Below, piece by piece: positions 6,027 to 12,889 of a stretch of 12,889 nucleotides of DNA (the first letter of the stretch is position 1; the number at the start of each line of letters is the position of its first letter). This DNA is from Dwaynesavagella gallinarum (GTDB taxonomy: Bacteria; Bacillota; Clostridia; Clostridiales; Clostridiaceae), in the NCBI GenBank assembly GCA_019120235.1, contig DWVN01000131.1, positions 1-12,889 on the forward strand. Reading direction: 5' to 3'. A program made the translations under genes and the position numbers. The notes under the pieces are model-generated. The model worked only from the letters and a program-made list of their open reading frames with translations, had not been told where the DNA came from and ran no database searches.

Positions 6027-6575
6027 TTATTCATCATTTGCTATTTCTTCAAGAACTGGAAGTTCTTCTAGTTTTTCTATTCCAAATTGTTTTAAAAAAT
6101 TATCTGTTGTTCCATATAAAATTGGACGACCTACAACTTCAAGTCTTCCAGATTCTTTTATTAAATCCTTTTCTAAAAGCGTTTGAATAGCCTTATCACT
6201 ACGCACTCCCCGTATTTCTTCAATTTCCACCCTAGTTATTGGTTGCTTATAAGAAATTATAGACAGCGTTTCTATAGCTGCTTGAGAAAGTGATTGACGC
6301 TGATTTGTTTTTAAAAGTTTAACTATGTATTTTTCATTTTCTGGTTTTGTACCAAGTTGATATTTATCATCTATTTTAAAAACTTTTATACCTCTATTTG
6401 GTCTATTATATAAATTTTCAAATTCTTCCATAAGTTTTTCAACAACTTGTATATCCTCATCTAAAATACTACTCATCTCTTTCAATGAAATAGGGTCACC
6501 ATGAACAAAAAGTAAAGATTCTATTGCTGAAAAATATATCTCTATTAATTCCATATCAAGGTTAATTTTATTCAT
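6027..6575 (-). CDS. scpB: Segregation and condensation protein B
   Basis: The 182-residue length fits ScpB, which consists of two winged-helix domains and dimerises. The dimer binds the central linker of ScpA in the Smc-ScpAB condensin complex that organises and segregates the chromosome. The N-terminal domain starts with IEIYFSAIESLLFVHGDPISLKE. The second domain shows the family's most conserved segment, LSQAAIETLSIISYKQPITR followed by VEIEEIRGV and RPILYGTT. The start ATG at 6575 overlaps the scpA stop by 8 bp and has GAGAGGA at 6590-6584, so the pair is translationally coupled. The stop codon abuts that of the convergent 28-codon gene. Confidence 0.95.
   Translation of the reverse strand: MNKINLDMELIEIYFSAIESLLFVHGDPISLKEMSSILDEDIQVVEKLMEEFENLYNRPNRGIKVFKIDDKYQLGTKPENEKYIVKLLKTNQRQSLSQAAIETLSIISYKQPITRVEIEEIRGVRSDKAIQTLLEKDLIKESGRLEVVGRPILYGTTDNFLKQFGIEKLEELPVLEEIANDE
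6051..6076 (+). terminator. Possible terminator of the micro-gene transcript, inside scpB
   Basis: AAGAACT-GGA-AGTTCTT (6051-6067) forms a perfect 7-bp hairpin with a triloop, followed after four bases by T5 (6072-6076). It would end plus-strand transcripts within the 3' coding end of the opposite-strand scpB gene, producing an mRNA of about 150 nt antisense to the scpB tail. Stem and T-run are modest, so this is tentative. Confidence 0.35.
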
Positions 6576-7326
6576 CTAAAATATCCTCTCCTGTTTCTTG
6601 AATTTTTTGAATTATTATGTTTGTAAATCTATCAACCTGAATGACTTTAAAATATTTTTGTTTTACAAGTTCAAGAACAGCAATAAAAGTAACTATAATC
6701 TCAATTTTTTCTTCACAATTTTCAATAATCTCATCAAATTTTAAAATTGATTCTTTTGTTTGCTTTAAATATTCAATTTTATCTTGAATTTTAAACTTAT
6801 CTACATAAATATTGTTCTGAATTGGATTCGATATATTTTGTTTCTCAACATAAGCATTTATTAACGCTTTATATTTAACATAAAAATCCAAAATATCCAT
6901 ATCCTTAAATATTTCATTTAAATCTAGTAATGAATCCTTTTTTTGAAATATTATTTCTGGCTTTTTAAAATAAACATTACCTTTAGATACATACTTAGAC
7001 AACAAATATTCAGAAACTTTTTTAAATTTTCTATATTCAACAAGACGATCAAACAATATTTTTTGTAAATCTTCTTCCTCCTCTTGCTCTTCAACTTTTA
7101 ATTTCTTAGGAAGAAGCGAACGCGATTTAATTTCAATTAAAGTCGCAGCTATAACAATGAATTCAGAAGCTATATCCAAATCCATTTCCTTTAATTTATT
7201 TATGTAATCTATATATTTAACCGTTATATCGTAAATATTAACGTTGTAGATATCCATTTTATTTTTTTTAATTAAATGTAATAATAAATCAAAAGGGCCT
7301 TCAAAATTCTCTATTTTTATATTCAT
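6568..7326 (-). CDS. scpA: Segregation and condensation protein A (kleisin)
   Basis: A 252-residue kleisin. The N-terminal helix block NFEGPFDLLLHLIKKNKMDIYNV binds the Smc neck and is the clearest signature. Then come the long helical segment with VIAATLIEIKSRSLLPKK, an acidic EEQEEEEDLQ linker, the central ScpB-binding region, and a C-terminal winged helix (IVTFIAVLELVKQKYFKVIQ) that docks on the Smc head. An in-frame ATG at 7365 would add 13 residues, but it has no ribosome site and lies upstream of the probable transcription start (about 7360). ATG 7326 has AAAGG about 9 nt upstream and gives the usual N-terminus, so I chose it. It is coupled to scpB by overlap. Confidence 0.95.
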   Translation of the reverse strand: MNIKIENFEGPFDLLLHLIKKNKMDIYNVNIYDITVKYIDYINKLKEMDLDIASEFIVIAATLIEIKSRSLLPKKLKVEEQEEEEDLQKILFDRLVEYRKFKKVSEYLLSKYVSKGNVYFKKPEIIFQKKDSLLDLNEIFKDMDILDFYVKYKALINAYVEKQNISNPIQNNIYVDKFKIQDKIEYLKQTKESILKFDEIIENCEEKIEIIVTFIAVLELVKQKYFKVIQVDRFTNIIIQKIQETGEDILDE

Positions 7327-7366
7327 TTTTATAACCTTTAATTTAAAAATCAAATTTAATTTCATA

Positions 7367-7375
7367 ATTATAACA
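7367..7375 (-). promoter_or_regulatory. scpAB promoter (extended -10)
   Basis: Reading toward scpA, TGTTATAAT (7375-7367) is a perfect extended -10 element, directly after the dacF terminator. The expected start is near 7360, giving a leader of about 34 nt to the ATG at 7326. No good -35 box is present, as is common for extended -10 promoters. Confidence 0.45.
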
Positions 7376-7389
7376 AATTTTAAAAAATG

Positions 7390-7423
7390 AAAATAGAGTA
7401 ATTAAAATTAATTACTCTATTTT
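7390..7423 (-). terminator. Intrinsic terminator after dacF
   Basis: A perfect 15-bp inverted repeat (7390-7404 with 7409-7423, loop of 4) lies 9 nt after the dacF stop. Reading on the minus strand it is followed by CATTTTTT. It separates dacF from the scpAB promoter. The stem is AT-rich but long. Confidence 0.7.
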
Positions 7424-7432
7424 TAAAAATAT

Positions 7433-8608
7433 CTACTTATTTTCAACATTTTGTTCTTGATCATCTTTTTTGAAAATTCCAGATAATTTATCAAACAAAC
7501 CGTTAATTTTTATATCACGATCGCTATAAACTTCTACTCTTCCAACCTCTTTACCATCAATTAAAACTGCCACATCTCCAACAACTTCACCTTGTTTTAT
7601 ATTTTTCTTGCTCTTATCAACATTAATCTTAGTTGAAATTTTTAATTCCTTACCTTTTTCAACAACTACATTTAAAGGTTGCTTAGCCTTTAACATTATA
7701 AAATTATTTTTATTATTTCCAAATTGGAATTTTGATATTTCTGCATCTTGTGCAATTATTTCTTTTCTCTCAAATAATGAGAAACCATAATTGAGTAACA
7801 TGCTAGCATCTCTATTTCTTATTTTGTAAGTTGGTGCTCCCATTATAATCGCAAGCATTCTAACGCCATTTCTTTGTGCTGTAGCTGAAATACAATATTT
7901 AGCTTCATTTGTAAAACCAGTTTTTAATCCATCACATCCGTTAAAAAATCTAACAAGTTTATTGTGATTTACAAGTTCTATTGGAGTTTTTCTATTTGCA
8001 GAAATCGTTTCCATATATGTACCACTATATTTTAATATAGTTTCATGCTTTAAAAGTTCTTTTGACATTATAGAAATATCATAAGCAGTAGTTAAATGAT
8101 TTTCTGTTGGAAGCCCTGTAGGATTTTGAAAAGTAGTATCTTTCATACCAAGCTCTTTAGCTCTATCATTCATCTTTTTAACAAAGTTTTCAACCGTTCC
8201 TCCAAGATACTCAGCAAGTGCAACGGCTGCATCATTTCCAGAAGCTATTGCAACACCTTTTAAAAGGTCTTCAATTGTTCTCATTTCACCAGCTTCTAGA
8301 AGCATAGTACTTCCACCCATTTTTTGCGCATTTTCAGTAACCGTTACAACATCATCTAATTTAATTTTTCCACTGTCAATTGCCTCCATTGTTAAAAGCA
8401 TTGTCATTATTTTAGTAACGGAGGCAGGTGCAAATTTTTCCTTAGAATTTTTATCAAATATAATTTTTCCTGTCTCAACTTCCATTAATATAGCCGATCT
8501 TGCTTCAACATCTATACCTTGTGTAGAATCACTCATAGCTTTTGCTGGAAAACAACTAACTATAAAAGAACACAATACACCAAATAATACCGATTTAAAT
8601 ATTCTCAT
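7433..8608 (-). CDS. dacF: D-alanyl-D-alanine carboxypeptidase (peptidase S11, DacF type)
   Basis: A 391-residue penicillin-binding protein that trims the terminal D-Ala from peptidoglycan stem peptides outside the membrane. All three active-site motifs are present: SVTK at 63-66 (nucleophile S63), SGN at 123-125 and KTG at 229-231. A C-terminal beta domain follows from about 285, and the end of the protein (LFDKLSGIFKK) could be an amphipathic membrane anchor. An N-terminal signal peptide ends in SCFPAKA. It could be cut after AKA at residue 24, but IVSC at 16-19 also matches a lipoprotein lipobox. An in-frame upstream ATG at 8659 lies within the upstream hairpin and has no ribosome site; ATG 8608 has GGGAGG 6 nt before it and is chosen. 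Confidence 0.95.
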   Translation of the reverse strand: MRIFKSVLFGVLCSFIVSCFPAKAMSDSTQGIDVEARSAILMEVETGKIIFDKNSKEKFAPASVTKIMTMLLTMEAIDSGKIKLDDVVTVTENAQKMGGSTMLLEAGEMRTIEDLLKGVAIASGNDAAVALAEYLGGTVENFVKKMNDRAKELGMKDTTFQNPTGLPTENHLTTAYDISIMSKELLKHETILKYSGTYMETISANRKTPIELVNHNKLVRFFNGCDGLKTGFTNEAKYCISATAQRNGVRMLAIIMGAPTYKIRNRDASMLLNYGFSLFERKEIIAQDAEISKFQFGNNKNNFIMLKAKQPLNVVVEKGKELKISTKINVDKSKKNIKQGEVVGDVAVLIDGKEVGRVEVYSDRDIKINGLFDKLSGIFKKDDQEQNVENK

Positions 8609-8628
8609 GAATATCCTCCCTTTGACAT

Positions 8629-8687
8629 AAAAAAATAACCATACAAATATAATCACCAATTATCGTGATATTATTTAATATGGTTAT
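8629..8687 (-). terminator. Hairpin terminator between pdp and dacF
   Basis: ATAACCATA (8635-8643) pairs with TATGGTTAT (8679-8687). Inside, a further imperfect stem (8646-8656 with 8665-8675) closes an 8-nt loop. On the minus strand the hairpin is followed directly by six U residues (8634-8629). It lies 11 nt after the pdp stop and ends transcription from the deoB-pdp side. I found no convincing dacF promoter after it, so it may act as a partial terminator or attenuator for dacF. Confidence 0.65.
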
Positions 8688-8698
8688 AATATTAAATG

Positions 8699-10003
8699 TT
8701 ATTTTATAATTTTATAAATTAGTTCATTTTTCGTTTTATATTGTGTTGAAATTTTAATATTTTTCTTTAGTCTTTCATGTATATTTTCCATGTTTTTAAA
8801 ATTGTTATGATGAATACTACAAATTACATCTCCAACTTTTACATAATCAGAAACTTTTTTCGAAAAAATTAATCCTACCGAAGGATCTATTATGCTGTCT
8901 TTCGTTTCTCTTCCTGCTCCTAAATTCATGGCAATTTTACCAATCTCCTCGGTATCAATAGATGAAATATATCCTTCTTCTTCAGCAACAAACAAATCAA
9001 TATTACTCGCATTTTTATAATCATTAATATTGTCTATAATTGAAAGATTTCCACCTTGTGATACTATCCACTCTCTGAATTTTTCATAGGCAGTCCCATC
9101 TTCAATTTTCTCTAATGCTAATTTTTTTGCTTCCTCTATTGAATTTGCTTTTCCTCCAAGATAAATCATAAGTGATGATATAGTTAAAGCAACTTCAATT
9201 AAATCTTTAGGTCCATTTCCTCTCAAAACATCAATAGCTTCTCTAACTTCTATTATATTACCAATACCATTACCAAGAGGTTCATCCATATTGGATAATA
9301 CACAAATTGTTGTTTTGTTTAATTTTTTTCCTATATTAACCATTGTTGTTGCAAGTTTCTCAGCATCATCTAATGTTTTCATAAATGCTCCACTTCCAAC
9401 TTTTATATCTAAAACGATAGCATCTGCACCTGAAGCTATTTTTTTACTCATAATACTAGAAGCTATTAAAGAAATGTTATCAACCGTAGCCGTAACATCT
9501 CTAAGAGCATATATTTTTTTGTCTGCTGGAGCTAATGCATCTGTTTGTCCAGCAATAACCATTCCATATTTTTTTACTCGCTCTTTAAATTCATCTATTG
9601 CCATGCTTGTTTCAAATCCTTCAATTGACTCAAGCTTATCTATAGTACCTCCTGTAAAACCAAGTCCACGCCCACTCATTTTTGCAACTGGAATACCAAG
9701 CGAAGCTACAATTGGAGTTACAATTAAAGAAATTTTATCTCCTACACCACCTGTAGAATGTTTATCAACCTTTATTCCATCAATATCTTTCAAATCAAGA
9801 GTTTTCCCTGAAAAAGCCATAGCTAAAGTTAAATTTGAAGTCTCATCATCTGACATTTTATTTAAAAACATTGCCATAATTAAAGCTGAAGCCTGATAAT
9901 CTGGAATACTACCTCTTGTATATTCATTCACAAAATATGTTATCTCTTCTTTAGACAATTCAAGTCCATTTTTTTTCTTATCTATTATATCTATGATATT
10001 CAT
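8699..10003 (-). CDS. pdp: Pyrimidine-nucleoside phosphorylase
   Basis: The 434-residue length is that of the Pdp/DeoA family. The enzyme splits uridine, thymidine and deoxyuridine with phosphate, giving the free base and (deoxy)ribose 1-phosphate. The phosphate-binding block KHSTGGVGDK is at 81-90, and the family signature SGRGLGFTGGTIDKLE at 110-125. The base-binding residues R168, S183 and K187 stand at the same numbers as in the Bacillus enzyme. The start has AGGAG 5-7 nt upstream and lies 14 nt after the deoB stop, so the product of this enzyme is passed to the mutase encoded just before it. DeoA (thymidine phosphorylase) is the close alternative; the clostridial context favours the broader Pdp type. 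Confidence 0.94.
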   Translation of the reverse strand: MNIIDIIDKKKNGLELSKEEITYFVNEYTRGSIPDYQASALIMAMFLNKMSDDETSNLTLAMAFSGKTLDLKDIDGIKVDKHSTGGVGDKISLIVTPIVASLGIPVAKMSGRGLGFTGGTIDKLESIEGFETSMAIDEFKERVKKYGMVIAGQTDALAPADKKIYALRDVTATVDNISLIASSIMSKKIASGADAIVLDIKVGSGAFMKTLDDAEKLATTMVNIGKKLNKTTICVLSNMDEPLGNGIGNIIEVREAIDVLRGNGPKDLIEVALTISSLMIYLGGKANSIEEAKKLALEKIEDGTAYEKFREWIVSQGGNLSIIDNINDYKNASNIDLFVAEEEGYISSIDTEEIGKIAMNLGAGRETKDSIIDPSVGLIFSKKVSDYVKVGDVICSIHHNNFKNMENIHERLKKNIKISTQYKTKNELIYKIIK

Positions 10004-10017
10004 ACAAACTCCTAAAA

Positions 10018-11184
10018 CTAGCTTAATATATCATTTTTAAAACTAACTCCATGTAAATCATTTTTTATGTTAAACAAATCTAAAACTGTTTTTCCAATGT
10101 CTGAAAAACTATCTCTCACACCTAAATCAACAACTTTCATCTTCTTACCATAAACAATAAGTGGAATTTGTTCTCTAGTATGATCTGTTCCTTGAGTTGT
10201 AGGGTCGCAACCATGGTCAGCTGTTAAAATTAATAAATCATCTTCATTTAAATTTTCCAATAATTCTGGAATCTTTGAATCAAATTCAGATATTGCGTTT
10301 GCATATCCTTCTACATCATTCCTGTGACCATACATCATGTCAAAGTCAACTAAATTTGTAAATAAAAGACCATTAAAATCTTTTTTCATAATCTCAATGG
10401 TTTTATTTATTCCATCTAAATTGCTAACTGTTTTAATCTTTTCTGTTATTCCAAATCCATTAAATATATCATAAATTTTTCCTATGCTTATTACATCCTT
10501 ATTATCCTCTTTAAGATAATCAAGCATTGTTTTACCTGGTGGATCTATTGCGTAATCTTTTCTATTTGAAGTTCTCTTAAAACTTCCAACTTCACCGACA
10601 AATGGTCTTGCTATTACACGTCCAATTAAATTATCTCCAACTAACATTTCTCTAGCAATTTCACACATATTATATAATTCTTCAATAGATATAACTTCCT
10701 CATGAGCAGCAATTTGAAACACAGAATCAGCAGACGTATAAACTATTGGTTTTCCAGTTTTTATATGTTCTTCTCCCAATCTTTCAATTATTTCTGTTCC
10801 TGAAGCTACACAATTTCCAAGAATTTTTCTTCCAATCTTGCTCTCAAATTCATCAATAATTTCTTTTGTAAAACCATTTGGAAATGTTTTAAGAGGTACT
10901 TTTGTTACAACTCCTGATATTTCTAAATGTCCTGTAATTGTATCTTTTCCTTGAGATAATTCATTACAAACTCCAATAGATGCCATTGGATTTTCACAAG
11001 GCTCTAGATTTAACGATTTTATATTTCCTATACCTAATTTTTTAAAATTATCTATTATAATATTTTTTGAGTTTTTTATTACATTTGCAAAAGTATTACA
11101 ATCTTTATCTCCATAACTAAGTGAATCATGCATTTCTCCAACGCCTAAACTATCTAAAATTATTAAAATAACCCTCTTAATCAA
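10018..11184 (-). CDS. deoB: Phosphopentomutase
   Basis: The 388-residue enzyme interconverts (deoxy)ribose 1-phosphate and 5-phosphate, linking nucleoside breakdown to central carbon metabolism. It belongs to the alkaline phosphatase superfamily with two metal ions. Metal ligands are visible: D11 (ILDSLGVGE), D282 and H287 (DFDMMYGH), D323 and H324 (TADHG) and H335 (GTDHTR). The phosphorylated threonine is T82 in GKDTITGH. The start codon is TTG (11184-11182), read from GAGGTGA upstream; no in-frame ATG fits. It lies 20 nt after spoIIM and 14 nt before pdp, consistent with one operon. Nothing is missing relative to the family. Confidence 0.96.
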   Translation of the reverse strand: MIKRVILIILDSLGVGEMHDSLSYGDKDCNTFANVIKNSKNIIIDNFKKLGIGNIKSLNLEPCENPMASIGVCNELSQGKDTITGHLEISGVVTKVPLKTFPNGFTKEIIDEFESKIGRKILGNCVASGTEIIERLGEEHIKTGKPIVYTSADSVFQIAAHEEVISIEELYNMCEIAREMLVGDNLIGRVIARPFVGEVGSFKRTSNRKDYAIDPPGKTMLDYLKEDNKDVISIGKIYDIFNGFGITEKIKTVSNLDGINKTIEIMKKDFNGLLFTNLVDFDMMYGHRNDVEGYANAISEFDSKIPELLENLNEDDLLILTADHGCDPTTQGTDHTREQIPLIVYGKKMKVVDLGVRDSFSDIGKTVLDLFNIKNDLHGVSFKNDILS

Positions 11185-11204
11185 AAATAATCACCTCAAA
11201 TTTT

Positions 11205-11822
11205 TTAAAATATTAATTTAATTATAAACGGTGTAACCAAACATTGAAACAACAAAGAAATTAAAACGCTAATCAAAATAAATAAACTCATAAATCTAAA
11301 CGAAATAGAACTATCATTTGTAGAAAATTTCCCTTTAAATCTCGTTCTTGAAATTCCACGGGAAATGCTTTTTACACACAATAAAATATACAAAAATATA
11401 ATTAAAGCATTTGGAACTATTATGGTCAAAATCGTTAATAAAATTCCTTTAAAACTAAAACTTGTTAGCATAAAAGTAACAGTAAATCCAAGTGTAAATC
11501 CTTTTAATGCTAAAGTTACTAATGTTATTGGAGAAAATATAATGCTAGTGCTAAACAAAATGAAAATAACAATAGGAACAGCTACTGTTAAAAATGTAGT
11601 TTTAAAAATATAAACCATATTAAAATTTCCATCTTTAATTGTGTTCATATACTCTATAAAATCATTTTCAAGATAAGTAACAATTTCTGAATCCAAATAT
11701 GTAAACAAATAAACACCTATTAAGAAACCTGAAAATAAAAATAGTAAAACCATCATATAAATAATAAAATTTTTACTATAATTTTCTTTTAATCCTACTG
11801 TTAAAGTTCTACTTTTTATCAT
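11205..11822 (-). CDS. spoIIM: Stage II sporulation protein M family membrane protein
   Basis: A 205-residue integral membrane protein with about five predicted spans, roughly at 19-41, 73-95, 99-121, 125-150 and 174-203. The SpoIIM-type core is recognisable in IFKTTFLTVAVPIVIF and in the LALKGFTLGFTVTFML stretch. In spore formers SpoIIM anchors the SpoIID-SpoIIP wall-hydrolase machine that drives engulfment of the forespore. The position between a nudix gene and deoB is the usual clostridial arrangement, which supports the call more than the modest sequence signature. The ATG at 11822 has AGGGGG about 10 nt upstream. Homologues also occur in non-sporulating relatives, so sporulation in this organism is not proven. 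Confidence 0.82.
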   Translation of the reverse strand: MIKSRTLTVGLKENYSKNFIIYMMVLLFLFSGFLIGVYLFTYLDSEIVTYLENDFIEYMNTIKDGNFNMVYIFKTTFLTVAVPIVIFILFSTSIIFSPITLVTLALKGFTLGFTVTFMLTSFSFKGILLTILTIIVPNALIIFLYILLCVKSISRGISRTRFKGKFSTNDSSISFRFMSLFILISVLISLLFQCLVTPFIIKLIF

Positions 11823-11906
11823 ATTTATCCATCCCCCTTATTTATTATAAATAAATATGAGAAAAGAAATATATATATGTTATAAAATAAATAAAATTTT
11901 TTATTT

Positions 11907-12449
11907 TTATTTATTATTAAGAATAAAATTTTCTAAAAATTTTATTGCACATATAGTTTTACTATCAAATATTTTTCCTTGGATTATCATGTCATTTATT
12001 TCATCTAAATCAAACTCATGTAAATTTATAAATTCATCTTCATCTCCACCTTTTAAGCCTTTATATAAATCACTGGCATAATACAAATAAATAATTTCAT
12101 CTGCAAATCCAGGAGTCATTACAATCTCGCCTAAAAATTTAATTGTTTTAGCCTTATAACCTGTTTCTTCTTCCAATTCTCTCAAAGCACATTTTTCATG
12201 ATCTTCATTTTTTTCAAGTTTACCTGCTGGAACCTCAAGTAAAACTTTATCAATTGGTTTTCTGAATTGTTCAACAAACACTATTTTTCCATTATCTTTA
12301 ACAGCAATAATTGCTACTGCTCCATTATGACGAACAATATCTCTTTCTGAAAATTTTCCATTTGGCAATAAAACTCTAACCTTTTCTAAATTAAAAATTT
12401 TTCCTTCATAAATAATTTCGTTAGAAATTGTTTTTTCAAATAAATCCAT
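11907..12449 (-). CDS. nudF: ADP-ribose pyrophosphatase (Nudix hydrolase)
   Basis: The 180-residue protein has a perfect Nudix box at residues 76-98, pattern Gx5Ex7REUxEExGU, with RELEEETGY at its core binding the catalytic metals. A proline 15 residues after the box (P113, in MTPGF) marks the ADP-ribose pyrophosphatase branch, and the N-terminal strand EIIYEGKIFNLEKV is typical of NudF-like enzymes. The reaction turns ADP-ribose into AMP and ribose 5-phosphate, clearing a reactive NAD breakdown product. GGAGGT lies just before the ATG. It is the first gene of the minus-strand run, with 84 AT-rich base pairs between it and spoIIM. The exact substrate is inferred from the family. Confidence 0.92.
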   Translation of the reverse strand: MDLFEKTISNEIIYEGKIFNLEKVRVLLPNGKFSERDIVRHNGAVAIIAVKDNGKIVFVEQFRKPIDKVLLEVPAGKLEKNEDHEKCALRELEEETGYKAKTIKFLGEIVMTPGFADEIIYLYYASDLYKGLKGGDEDEFINLHEFDLDEINDMIIQGKIFDSKTICAIKFLENFILNNK

Positions 12450-12568
12450 AAGACCTCCAAATTTAAAAATAATATTTCACATATAAAGTTTAACATTATT
12501 TAATACGATAAAGAATTCAATTCCATATAAAATTTAAAACAAACCTTCAAGGAGGCATTTTACTCACA

Positions 12569-12889
12569 ATGAAAAAACATTACTTAAAATTAATAACTAC
12601 AATTAGTTCTTCTATTTTATCTTACAGCCTATTAGTAGCTCCATTCACATCAAACGCAGCTATGAGACCAAGAACTCCATCTTCACCAGTAAATTCTGGA
12701 ATGAATGGAAGGATGCTATTTAGACCAATAAACCCTGCTGGTACAAGTTCTACTTCAGGTAAACTTCATAGACCAACACCTATAAATCCATTAACTACAA
12801 AATTCAATCCTATGTATGATTCTGATTCTAGTAGCGTTAATTCTGCTAGTCTAAAAAGTGTTGGTTCTAGTTCTAGTTTAGGAAGTGCT
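12569..12889 (+). CDS. Secreted Ser/Pro/Asn-rich protein of unknown function, 5' part
   Basis: An open frame of 107 codons that runs off the right edge without a stop. It begins with a signal peptide: basic MKKHYLKL, then a hydrophobic core, then a likely cut near TSNAA (about residue 30-31). The mature part is of low complexity and rich in Ser, Pro, Asn and Thr, with recurring Arg-Pro and Asn-Pro units: MRPRTP (32-37), FRPINP (51-56) and HRPTPINP (67-74), then a serine-rich stretch from 85 on. It looks like an exported or surface-exposed, probably disordered region. The ribosome site AAGGAGG (12549-12555) is unusually far, 13 nt, from the ATG; no better start is in frame. I do not recognise a family. 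The spacer 12450-12568 shows no clear promoter. Confidence 0.7.
   Translation, partial: MKKHYLKLITTISSSILSYSLLVAPFTSNAAMRPRTPSSPVNSGMNGRMLFRPINPAGTSSTSGKLHRPTPINPLTTKFNPMYDSDSSSVNSASLKSVGSSSSLGSA

Noticed and set aside
7327..7365. Longer ScpA N-terminus from ATG 7365
   Set aside because: That ATG lies upstream of the probable transcription start given by the extended -10 at 7367-7375 and has no ribosome site.
7390..7423. 15-bp inverted repeat as the end of a mobile element
   Set aside because: It is a single short hairpin after a stop codon with a T-rich tail and no transposase nearby, so an ordinary terminator explains it.
8609..8659. Longer DacF N-terminus from ATG 8659
   Set aside because: It lies within the pdp terminator hairpin, has no ribosome site and would spoil a normal signal peptide.
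9291..9896. 201-codon open frame on the plus strand opposite pdp
   Set aside because: It is a shadow of the well-supported pdp gene on the other strand and shows no ribosome site or recognisable domain.
11838..11920. AT-only palindromes between spoIIM and the nudix gene
   Set aside because: They consist of A and T only, have no clear T-tract or promoter partner, and are expected by chance in such AT-rich spacers.

Overview
The window looks like the chromosome of a low-GC anaerobic Firmicute of the clostridial type. Coding and spacer DNA are both strongly AT-rich, Shine-Dalgarno sites are near-perfect AAGGAGG, and promoters are sigmaA-like. The run nudix - spoIIM - deoB - pdp - dacF - scpA - scpB is a familiar clostridial neighbourhood. 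SpoIIM points to a spore-forming lineage or a descendant of one, and Hcp to anaerobic nitrosative/oxidative stress handling. I cannot name the genus. Of 14 stop codons that I can read, 11 are TAA, 3 are TAG and none is TGA. The only in-frame TGA lies at the redox-active position of a glutaredoxin-like gene, where it reads best as selenocysteine.

Layout. (1) 1-2210, stress and accessory block: the 5' end of hcp (hybrid cluster protein) on the minus strand; a perfect 11-bp inverted repeat that fits an activator site for hcp and may also terminate the next gene; an orphan HsdR_N-type (PD-(D/E)XK) nuclease-like gene; and a divergent Crp/Fnr-family regulator, plausibly the hcp regulator. (2) 2238-5683, purine block: a hot-dog thioesterase follows purB on the minus strand, purA is divergent from purB, and behind purA on the same strand comes an 88-residue UxxC glutaredoxin-like selenoprotein gene with a SECIS-like hairpin 22 nt after the UGA. 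(3) 5684-6026, apparently a spacer but dense: a sigmaA-like promoter, a sequence that folds into a long rod (candidate small RNA, about 140 nt) ending in a T-tract, then a second sigmaA-like promoter driving a 28-codon gene for a tiny membrane protein that ends one base before the scpB stop codon. (4) 6027-8608, minus strand: scpB and scpA (overlapping, condensin partners of Smc) and dacF (D,D-carboxypeptidase), each part set off by hairpin terminators. (5) 8699-12449, minus strand: nudix, spoIIM, deoB and pdp, closely spaced, with deoB and pdp forming a nucleoside-catabolism pair. (6) 12569 to the end: the start of a secreted Ser/Pro/Asn-rich protein that runs off the window.

How the parts fit. 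PurA and PurB turn IMP into AMP. Pdp and DeoB turn pyrimidine nucleosides into (deoxy)ribose 5-phosphate, and the nudix enzyme returns AMP and ribose 5-phosphate from ADP-ribose. ScpA/ScpB, DacF and SpoIIM serve chromosome segregation and wall remodelling. The least ordinary parts are the selenoprotein gene, the rod-like RNA with its neighbouring micro-gene, and the hcp control region. No CRISPR array, tRNA, rRNA or insertion sequence was seen.
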